Positions 28,400 through 34,802 of a stretch of 34,802 nucleotides of DNA are shown here, one piece after another. Location of the stretch: positions 1-34,802 of the forward strand of contig CANPXD010000013.1 in the NCBI GenBank assembly GCA_947585615.1, given 5' to 3'. Position numbers and translations under genes: made by a program. Numbering within the stretch: the stretch's first letter is position 1; every line of letters starts with the position of its first letter. Origin of the DNA: an uncultured Clostridia bacterium. Lineage in GTDB: Bacteria > Bacillota > Clostridia > Oscillospirales > Acutalibacteraceae. The notes under the pieces are model-generated. The model made no database searches. It was not told the origin of the DNA and worked only from the letters and a program-made list of their open reading frames with translations.

Positions 28400-29515
28400 A
28401 TGTATTTATATATGGTTGCCCCCTGCCTTTTTGGCGTTGAGGGACTTGTTGCGAATGAACTAAAAGCAATGGAAGCCGAGAATGTTTCGGCTGAAAACGG
28501 CAAGGTGTTTTTTGAGGGTGACGAAAGTATACTTGTCCGCGCAAATTTAAACAGCCGCTTTTCAGAGCGGATTCTTATTGTTATGGACAGATTTAGAGCC
28601 GAAACGTTCACGGAGCTTTTTGACGCCGTTAAGCTGATTAACTGGAGTGATTTTATCGGCTCTGCCGATGCGTTTCCCGTCAAGGGCTACAGCCTTGACT
28701 CAAAGCTCCGTTCTGTTCCCGACTGCCAGAAAATCATAAAAAAGGCTGTTGTTGAAAGTCTTAAAATGGATTATAATATCGCTTGGTTTGAGGAAAGCGG
28801 ATCAGTGCATCAAATTCAATTTTCAATTATCAGAGACGATGTTACCGTTATGCTTGATACATCGGGTGTCGGTTTGCATAAAAGAGGTTACAGACCGAAA
28901 GCTAACGACGCTCCGATAAGAGAAACACTTGCTGCGGCGATGTGCTCGCTTTCTAAACTGCGCCATTACCATACAATGTACGACCCGTTTTGCGGAAGCG
29001 GAACTCTGTTGATTGAAGGCGCGCTGCTTGCAAATAATATTGCTCCCGGGTTGAAACGAGGTTTCTCTGCGGACAGGTGGGGACTTTTCCCCAATGAGGT
29101 GTGGACGCAGGAGCGTATGCGCTGTGATGCTTTGGTGAAAAAGGATACGGATTTTGTTGCGTTTGGGAGCGATATAGACAGACATTCTTCGGATCTTGCT
29201 CTTGCAAACGCGCGCAGTGCGGGTGTGGATAAATTTTTGAGGCTGAATACGGCAGATATTAAGAATTTTTGCCCAATCGGAGAAAAGGGAACACTTATAA
29301 CAAATCCTCCTTATGGTGAGCGTATGCTTGATAGTAAAGAGGCTGAAAGACTGTATGGTATTATGGGAGAAAAATTTGCCGCGCGGCACGGCTGGAGCTA
29401 CGGCATAATTTCACCTGATGAAAATTTTGAAAAATGCTTCGGAAGAAAGGCAGACAAGCGCCGTAAGCTTTATAACGGAATGATTAAATGCCAGTATTAT
29501 ATGTATTTTAAGTAA
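28400..29515 (+). CDS. THUMP-domain class I SAM-dependent RNA methyltransferase (RlmL/YpsC-like)
   Basis: VAPCLFGVEGLVANELKAM, SGVGLHKRGYRPKANDAPIRETLAAAM, DPFCGSGTLLIEGAL, LITNPPYGERM (NPPY). Confidence 0.93.
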   Translation: MYLYMVAPCLFGVEGLVANELKAMEAENVSAENGKVFFEGDESILVRANLNSRFSERILIVMDRFRAETFTELFDAVKLINWSDFIGSADAFPVKGYSLDSKLRSVPDCQKIIKKAVVESLKMDYNIAWFEESGSVHQIQFSIIRDDVTVMLDTSGVGLHKRGYRPKANDAPIRETLAAAMCSLSKLRHYHTMYDPFCGSGTLLIEGALLANNIAPGLKRGFSADRWGLFPNEVWTQERMRCDALVKKDTDFVAFGSDIDRHSSDLALANARSAGVDKFLRLNTADIKNFCPIGEKGTLITNPPYGERMLDSKEAERLYGIMGEKFAARHGWSYGIISPDENFEKCFGRKADKRRKLYNGMIKCQYYMYFK

Positions 29516-29527
29516 AATTGTATATTA

Positions 29528-29572
29528 TACAATAAAAAATGAAGGCTGATTTAGCCTTCATTTTTTATTGTA
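29528..29572. terminator. Bidirectional terminator between convergent genes
   Basis: 20-bp perfect inverted repeat (TACAATAAAAAATGAAGGCT ... AGCCTTCATTTTTTATTGTA) with 5-nt loop GATTT; A-tract left, T-tract right. Confidence 0.9.
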
Positions 29573-30085
29573 AAAGAAGCTGTCCGTATTTATTCCTTCA
29601 ATCTGTAGGAGCATAAGCTTCTTATCAATTCCTCCTGCATAGCCTGTTAGATTCCCTTTTGCGCCGATTACACGGTGGCAGGGAATGATAATGGAAATCG
29701 GATTATGCCCGATTGCTCCGCCGACCGCCTGTGCCGATACGGATGGCCTGCCTTGCTTTGAAGCAATCTTTTTTGAGATCGCTCCGTAAGTTGTTGTTTC
29801 TCCATAGGGTATTTCACACAGGTATTGCCATACGGTTTTGCGGAATTCACTGCCGTACGGTGAAAGGGGCAGTTCATACGGCGACGGTCTTTCACCTGAA
29901 AAATATCCGTTAAGCCATGATTTTGCCTTAAAGAAAATCTGCAAATCATTTTTCATCACAGGTGTTTCGGTGAGTGTGTCGGCAAAATATTTCTGCCCCT
30001 CTATCCATAGTCCCGTAATGCTTTTTCCGTTGCTTGCAATAGTGAGTTTTCCAACGGGAGACGGATATTCCGTTAGATAAATCAT
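29558..30085 (-). CDS. ogt: Methylated-DNA--protein-cysteine methyltransferase
   Basis: SEFRKTVWQYLCEIPYGETTTYGAISKKIA, AVGGAIGHNPISIIIPCHRVIGAKGNLTGYAGG (PCHRV). Confidence 0.97.
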   Translation of the reverse strand: MIYLTEYPSPVGKLTIASNGKSITGLWIEGQKYFADTLTETPVMKNDLQIFFKAKSWLNGYFSGERPSPYELPLSPYGSEFRKTVWQYLCEIPYGETTTYGAISKKIASKQGRPSVSAQAVGGAIGHNPISIIIPCHRVIGAKGNLTGYAGGIDKKLMLLQIEGINTDSFFYNKK

Positions 30086-31131
30086 TTATTTACCTGCGAT
30101 TTAACCGCTTCGGTGAGCATTGGAACAATTTTATTCAAATCACCGACGATTCCGTAATCTGCAATATCAAATATAGGAGCGGAGGGATCTTTATTTATGG
30201 CAATGATAATATCGGATTCCTCCATGCCTGCGGCATGCTGAATCGCTCCGCTGATTCCTATTGCGAAATAGAGATTGGGTCGAACGGTTTTTCCTGTCTG
30301 ACCAACCTGCAAATCCTTTGGAAGCCAGCCGCTGTCAACGACTGCTCTTGAGCAGGAAACGGTGCCTCCGAGCGCGTCCGCAAGTTCTTCAAGAATTTTA
30401 AAATTTTCCTTGCTGCCGACTCCTCTTCCTCCCGAAACAAGAATCTTTGCCTCCTGAATATCAACTGTCTGTGAAACCTCCTTAACAATATCGAGAATTT
30501 CGACATAGCAGTTGTTTTCCTCAAGTGTCGGACTGAATTCAATAATCTCAGCCTTTGAGCCTTCGCGCCTTTCAATCTTCTGCATTACACCGGGACGTAC
30601 CGTTGCCATCTGAGGACGGTTGTCGGGACAGGCGATTGTCGCAATCGTGTTTCCTCCGAATGCCGGGCGCGTCATCAAAAGCTGATTGTGCTTCTGTTCT
30701 TTGCCGGGGAGGGGATTAAGCGGAAAATCTCCGATTTCAAGCATTGTGCAGTCAGCGGTAAGTCCTGTTCCGACTCTTGCGGAAACACGCGGACCGAGGT
30801 CGCGCCCAATTGCCGTTGCGCCGACAAGCATTATTTCAGGCTTGAATTCGTTGATTACGGCGGTAAGAGCCTGAGTGTACGGCTCCGTTCTGTAGACCTT
30901 AAGAACGGGATCGTCTACGATGATAACCTTGTCTGCTCCGTATTCGCCAAGTGAATCCGAGAGATTTTTTACGTCTGAGCCGAGAAGAACGGCCGTAACA
31001 TCGGTTTCAAGATTATCAGCAAGATCCCTTGCCTTGCCGAGAAGTTCAAAGGCTATCGGGCTGATTTTGCCGTCTGTCTGCTGGGCGAAAATGAAAACGC
31101 CTTTATACTGTTCAATATTTTGAGTAACCAT
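30082..31131 (-). CDS. etfA: Electron transfer flavoprotein alpha subunit
   Basis: ILVSGGRGVGSKENFKILEELADALGGTVSCSRAVVDSGWLPKDLQVGQTGKTVRPNLYFAIGISGAIQHAAGMEESDIIIAINKDP. Confidence 0.97.
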   Translation of the reverse strand: MVTQNIEQYKGVFIFAQQTDGKISPIAFELLGKARDLADNLETDVTAVLLGSDVKNLSDSLGEYGADKVIIVDDPVLKVYRTEPYTQALTAVINEFKPEIMLVGATAIGRDLGPRVSARVGTGLTADCTMLEIGDFPLNPLPGKEQKHNQLLMTRPAFGGNTIATIACPDNRPQMATVRPGVMQKIERREGSKAEIIEFSPTLEENNCYVEILDIVKEVSQTVDIQEAKILVSGGRGVGSKENFKILEELADALGGTVSCSRAVVDSGWLPKDLQVGQTGKTVRPNLYFAIGISGAIQHAAGMEESDIIIAINKDPSAPIFDIADYGIVGDLNKIVPMLTEAVKSQVNK

Positions 31132-31146
31132 ATTTATTCACCTTCC

Positions 31147-31932
31147 TCAGACAATATGCTTTTCGGCAAGCTTGCCCATTATATAGTCAACTGCGTCTCT
31201 CGGAGATTCGGGCGTGACGGTTTCGCCTGCACCCTTTCTCACCTTATCAGATGCTTTTGCAATCTTAGTGGGAGAACCGCTGAGACCCAGATTCGAGTCG
31301 TCAACGTCCTTTAGATTTGCTCTGTTCCAAACGGTTATTTCCTTTTTATATGCGTCAAAAATACCGCCGGGAGTCATATATCTCGGCTCGTTAAGTTCGG
31401 AAAGAGCTGTAACGGCACAAGGCATTTTGGCTTTCAGAATATGATAGCCGTCGTCAAACTGACGTTTAACAATAACGCTGTTGCCATCAATCTTTATATC
31501 CTCAGCATAGGAAATAACAGGGATTGAAAGATGCTCGGCAATTTGAGGACCAACCTGCGCCGTGTCTCCGTCAATCGCCTGACGTCCCGTGATGATAAGG
31601 TCATAATCTATGTTCCTTAAAGCGCCGGCAAGCGTTGTGGATGTCGCCCATGTGTCAGCTCCGCCGAGTACTCTGTCTGTTACGAGAATGCCGTTGTCGG
31701 CGCCCATAGCCATTGCCTCGCGCAGGACATCCTCCGCCTTTGGAAGTCCCATTGTGATAGCTGTTATCTCTGCGCCTGTTTCGTCCTTTATCCTGAGCGC
31801 AGCTTCAAGTCCTGCCTTGTCATCGGGATTCATAATGGAGAGCATCGCAGCTCTGTTCAAAGTGCCGTCCGGATTAAACTGAACGCCGCCCTTTGTGTCA
31901 GGCACCTGTTTTATGCAAACGACTATTTTCAT
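31147..31932 (-). CDS. etfB: Electron transfer flavoprotein beta subunit
   Basis: MKIVVCIKQVPDTKGGVQFNPDGTLNR..., LIITGRQAIDGDTAQVGPQIAEHL; ATG at 31932 preceded by AGGAGG (ATG at 31950 contains the SD). Confidence 0.96.
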   Translation of the reverse strand: MKIVVCIKQVPDTKGGVQFNPDGTLNRAAMLSIMNPDDKAGLEAALRIKDETGAEITAITMGLPKAEDVLREAMAMGADNGILVTDRVLGGADTWATSTTLAGALRNIDYDLIITGRQAIDGDTAQVGPQIAEHLSIPVISYAEDIKIDGNSVIVKRQFDDGYHILKAKMPCAVTALSELNEPRYMTPGGIFDAYKKEITVWNRANLKDVDDSNLGLSGSPTKIAKASDKVRKGAGETVTPESPRDAVDYIMGKLAEKHIV

Positions 31933-31946
31933 TGTTGCAGCCCTCC

Positions 31947-33101
31947 TCATTTAAGTAAATCTCCGCTTATAACCATACGCTGAACCTCAGATGTTCCCTC
32001 GTATATTTCGGTTATTTTCGCGTCGCGCATCATACGCTCAACTTCGTATTCACGGATATAGCCGTAGCCGCCGAGAAGCTGAACAGCTTTTGTTGTAACC
32101 TCCATGGCAGTCTCCGCCGCGAACAGCTTCGCCTGAGCCGCCTCAACGGAGTAAACCTTCTGTGTTGCCTTTGCCTGAGCAGCTTTATATACTAGCATTT
32201 TCGCCGCCTCAACTTTTGTTGCCATATCTGCAAGGCGGAACTGTGTGTTCTGAAAAGCGCCGATTGCTCTTCCGAATTGCTTTCTCTCCTTAACATACTG
32301 AACGGCTCTGTCCAAAGCTCCCTCGGCGATACCGAGCGCCTGTGCGGCTATTCCGATACGTCCGCCGTCAAGAGTGTGCATCGCAATTCCGAAGCCTTTG
32401 CCCTGCGGGCCTAAAATGTTTTCCTTAGGAATTCTGCAATCCTGAAAAATAAGCTCATATGTGGACGAGCCGCGGATACCCATTTTTTTCTCCTTTGTTC
32501 CGAAAGAAAAACCGGGGGCGTTTTTTTCAACTATAAATGCGGAAAATAGTTTTTTCTTTCTGCCGCGTTTGTCTTCAACAACGTCCGTAACTGCTATTAC
32601 AATATAAACATCGGCTTCCTTACCGTTTGTAATAAAGCATTTTGAGCCGTTAAGCACCCATTCGTCACCGTCGAGCACAGCCTTTGTCTGGGCACCCTGC
32701 GCGTCAGTTCCCGCGCCCGGCTCTGTAAGAGCGAACGCGCCGAGCATTTTTCCGCTTGCAAGCGGTACGAGAAACTTCCGCTTTTGCTCTTCCGTGCCGT
32801 ATGTAAGTATCGGGTCACAGCACAGGGAGGTGTGCGCAGAAACAATAACCCCTGTTGTTGCACATACTTTTGAAAGTTCCTCAACACACATAACGTAGGT
32901 TAGAGGATCGCATCCCTGACCGCCGTATTCCTTGGGAACGGGAATTCCCATAAAGCCGTATTTTTGAAGCTTCGCAACAGTCTCACGCGGAAATTTTTCG
33001 GTTTCATCCGTTTCAATCGCGAGGGGCTTAACTTCATTTTCTGCAAAGTCACAGAACAGCTTTTTTGCCATTTCGTGTTCCTTACTAAGTTTAAAATCCA
33101 T
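31947..33101 (-). CDS. bcd: Short-chain acyl-CoA (probably butyryl-CoA) dehydrogenase
   Basis: [77 protein letters not shown]; adjacent etfBA. Confidence 0.94.
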   Translation of the reverse strand: MDFKLSKEHEMAKKLFCDFAENEVKPLAIETDETEKFPRETVAKLQKYGFMGIPVPKEYGGQGCDPLTYVMCVEELSKVCATTGVIVSAHTSLCCDPILTYGTEEQKRKFLVPLASGKMLGAFALTEPGAGTDAQGAQTKAVLDGDEWVLNGSKCFITNGKEADVYIVIAVTDVVEDKRGRKKKLFSAFIVEKNAPGFSFGTKEKKMGIRGSSTYELIFQDCRIPKENILGPQGKGFGIAMHTLDGGRIGIAAQALGIAEGALDRAVQYVKERKQFGRAIGAFQNTQFRLADMATKVEAAKMLVYKAAQAKATQKVYSVEAAQAKLFAAETAMEVTTKAVQLLGGYGYIREYEVERMMRDAKITEIYEGTSEVQRMVISGDLLK

Positions 33102-33153
33102 TTGTATTTCCTCCGATAAAGGTTTGAGCCGGATAAGAACAAACCCGATAGTA

Positions 33154-33185
33154 ACAGGCTTCCTTATTAATAACGGGAAGCCTGT
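33154..33185. promoter_or_regulatory. Intercistronic hairpin between hbd and bcd, no obvious U-tract in the transcribed direction
   Basis: ACAGGCTTCC (33154-33163) / GGAAGCCTGT (33176-33185), 12-nt loop. Confidence 0.6.
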
Positions 33186-33191
33186 AATGTT

Positions 33192-34031
33192 TTATTTGCG
33201 GTAATCATAGAAGCCGACACCTGTTTTGCGGCCGAGCTTGCCCGCGCGCACCATTTTTTTAAGCAGCGTTGCCGGGCGGTACTTCGGGTCACCCGTTTCG
33301 GCATAGATTACTTCCATAATGGCAAGCACGATGTCAAGACCTACATAATCACCGAGTTCAAGAGGACCCATCGGATGGTTTGCACCGAGCTTCATGGCAG
33401 TGTCTATATCCTCAACATCGGCAATACCCATTTCGTAAACCGTTATGCCTTCGTTGATAAGAGGAATAAGTATTCTGTTTACAACAAATCCGGGAGCTTC
33501 GTTGACTTCAACAGGGGTTTTTCCGATTTCCTCTGCAATCTCCTTGATTTTTGCAACCATATCGGCAGGCGTGTCTGCACCTGCGATAACCTCAACAAGC
33601 TTCATAACAGGAGCAGGATTGAAAAAGTGCATACCGACAAGCGGTCTGTCAAGCTCTGCTCCGATTTCCGTTATTGAAAGGGAGGAGGTGTTTGTCGCAA
33701 ACATACAATCGGGCTTGACTATGTTCTGAAGCTCCTTGAATGTCTGCTTTTTCACGTCCATAACTTCAAGAGCAGCCTCAACGATTAAATCGCAATCTGT
33801 ACATAATTCTTTTGTTCCTGTGGTGATTTTTGCAAGAATGGCGTCTGCCTTTTCCTGCTCCATTTTGCCCTTGGCGATTCTTTTTTCAAAACCCTTTGCG
33901 ATTTTATTTTTTCCGTTTGCTGCAAATTCATCGTTTATATCGCAAAGAACAACCTCATAGCCGTCAACCTGCGCAAATGTCTGCGCAATTCCGCTGCCCA
34001 TTGTTCCTGCACCGATAATTCCAACTTTCAT
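33192..34031 (-). CDS. hbd: 3-hydroxybutyryl-CoA dehydrogenase
   Basis: [63 protein letters not shown]; start at 34031 with SD; N-terminal 43 aa of ORF track overlap crt and are not expected. Confidence 0.96.
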   Translation of the reverse strand: MKVGIIGAGTMGSGIAQTFAQVDGYEVVLCDINDEFAANGKNKIAKGFEKRIAKGKMEQEKADAILAKITTGTKELCTDCDLIVEAALEVMDVKKQTFKELQNIVKPDCMFATNTSSLSITEIGAELDRPLVGMHFFNPAPVMKLVEVIAGADTPADMVAKIKEIAEEIGKTPVEVNEAPGFVVNRILIPLINEGITVYEMGIADVEDIDTAMKLGANHPMGPLELGDYVGLDIVLAIMEVIYAETGDPKYRPATLLKKMVRAGKLGRKTGVGFYDYRK

Positions 34032-34047
34032 TGTGATTTCCTCCTGT

Positions 34048-34801
34048 TTACTTATTTTTAAACGGCTCTTTAACCTTTTCCTTGTTTCTGTCAAGGAAGA
34101 AAGCCATACCGTATTTCTGGTCTTCTGTTTCAAAGCAGTCTCCGAAAAGCTTTTCTTCAATTTTGATTGCTTCGTCGATGTTTGTCTGAAGTCCGTCGTT
34201 AATGGCCTTTTTGCAGTTGCGAACGGCTATCGGAGCGTTTGAAGCAATTACGCAAGCCATTTTTTTTGCCATGTTCATAAGTTCTTCCAGAGGATAGACG
34301 GCATTTACAAGACCTATTCTCAGCGCTTCGGGAGCTTTGATATTCCTTGCAGTGAAAATAAGCTGTTTTGCCATTCCAACGCCGACAATTCTCGCGAGGC
34401 GCTGTGTCCCTCCGAAGCCGGGCGTTATTCCGAGACCAACCTCAGGCTGACCGAAAACAGCGTTTTCGGAGCATATTCTAATGTCGCACGCCATTGCAAT
34501 TTCACAGCCGCCGCCGAGGGCAAAGCCGTTTACTGCGGCAATAACGGGAATGGGGAGCGTTTCGATTTTTCTGAAAATATCATTTCCCTTTTTACCGAAC
34601 GCCTCGCCCTCATCCTTTGTGAGAGAACGCATCTCGTCTATATCTGCTCCTGCAACAAAGGATTTTTCACCTGCGCCGGTAATGATAAGCGCACGAATTT
34701 CATCGGTATCTATTGCATCAACGGTCTGTTCAATTTCGTCAAGCACCGCACTGTTAAGAGCGTTGAGCGCTTTTGGGCGGTTTATGGTTAAAACCGCAAC
34801 A
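34048..34801 (-). CDS. crt: Enoyl-CoA hydratase/crotonase, N-terminus cut by window edge
   Basis: [22 protein letters not shown]..., [59 protein letters not shown]; frame open to the window end. Confidence 0.95.
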   Translation of the reverse strand, partial: VAVLTINRPKALNALNSAVLDEIEQTVDAIDTDEIRALIITGAGEKSFVAGADIDEMRSLTKDEGEAFGKKGNDIFRKIETLPIPVIAAVNGFALGGGCEIAMACDIRICSENAVFGQPEVGLGITPGFGGTQRLARIVGVGMAKQLIFTARNIKAPEALRIGLVNAVYPLEELMNMAKKMACVIASNAPIAVRNCKKAINDGLQTNIDEAIKIEEKLFGDCFETEDQKYGMAFFLDRNKEKVKEPFKNK

Positions 34802-34802
34802 G

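Noticed and set aside
34032-34160. N-terminal extension of the hbd ORF ([12 protein letters not shown]...)
   Set aside because: Overlaps the crt 3' end out of frame; the canonical [12 protein letters not shown] start at 34031 has its own SD.
1-34802. CRISPR arrays, tRNA/rRNA genes, insertion sequences, prophage or defence islands
   Set aside because: No direct-repeat arrays, tRNA-like cloverleaf stretches, transposase/integrase motifs or phage genes were seen; the region is dominated by core metabolism genes.

Overview
The window is a gene-dense, low-GC chromosomal segment that looks like a Clostridia/Oscillospirales-type Firmicute. The taxonomic guess rests on gene content and order only. 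From 1 to about 29.5 kb all genes are on +: pyrH(partial)-frr-uppS-cdsA-dxr-rseP-ispG-polC; a histidine cluster (hisZ-hisG fusion, hisD, secreted MBL hydrolase, DUF3006, hisB, hisA, hisI, hisE); recJ-relA/spoT-dtd-MBL hydrolase-hemZ; a monocistronic coiled-coil protein; a yab/divIC-type sporulation/division cluster (spoVB-like, mazG, HU, rqcP, yabP, yabQ, divIC); and an orphan class-I fumarase alpha subunit with an RNA methyltransferase. From about 29.56 kb to the end all genes are on -: a butyryl-CoA operon, crt(partial)-hbd-bcd-etfB-etfA, with an ogt gene translationally coupled at its 3' end. I see no mobile elements, CRISPR arrays, tRNAs or rRNAs. The strongest observation is that PolC is an intact 1267-aa ORF that entirely lacks the DEDD 3'-5' proofreading exonuclease normally embedded in its PHP domain. 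Also notable are the HisZ-HisG fusion, a palindrome overlapping its promoter, a his cluster lacking hisC/hisH/hisF, and strong terminators sitting directly against the Shine-Dalgarno of the next gene (spoVB-like, fumarase alpha).
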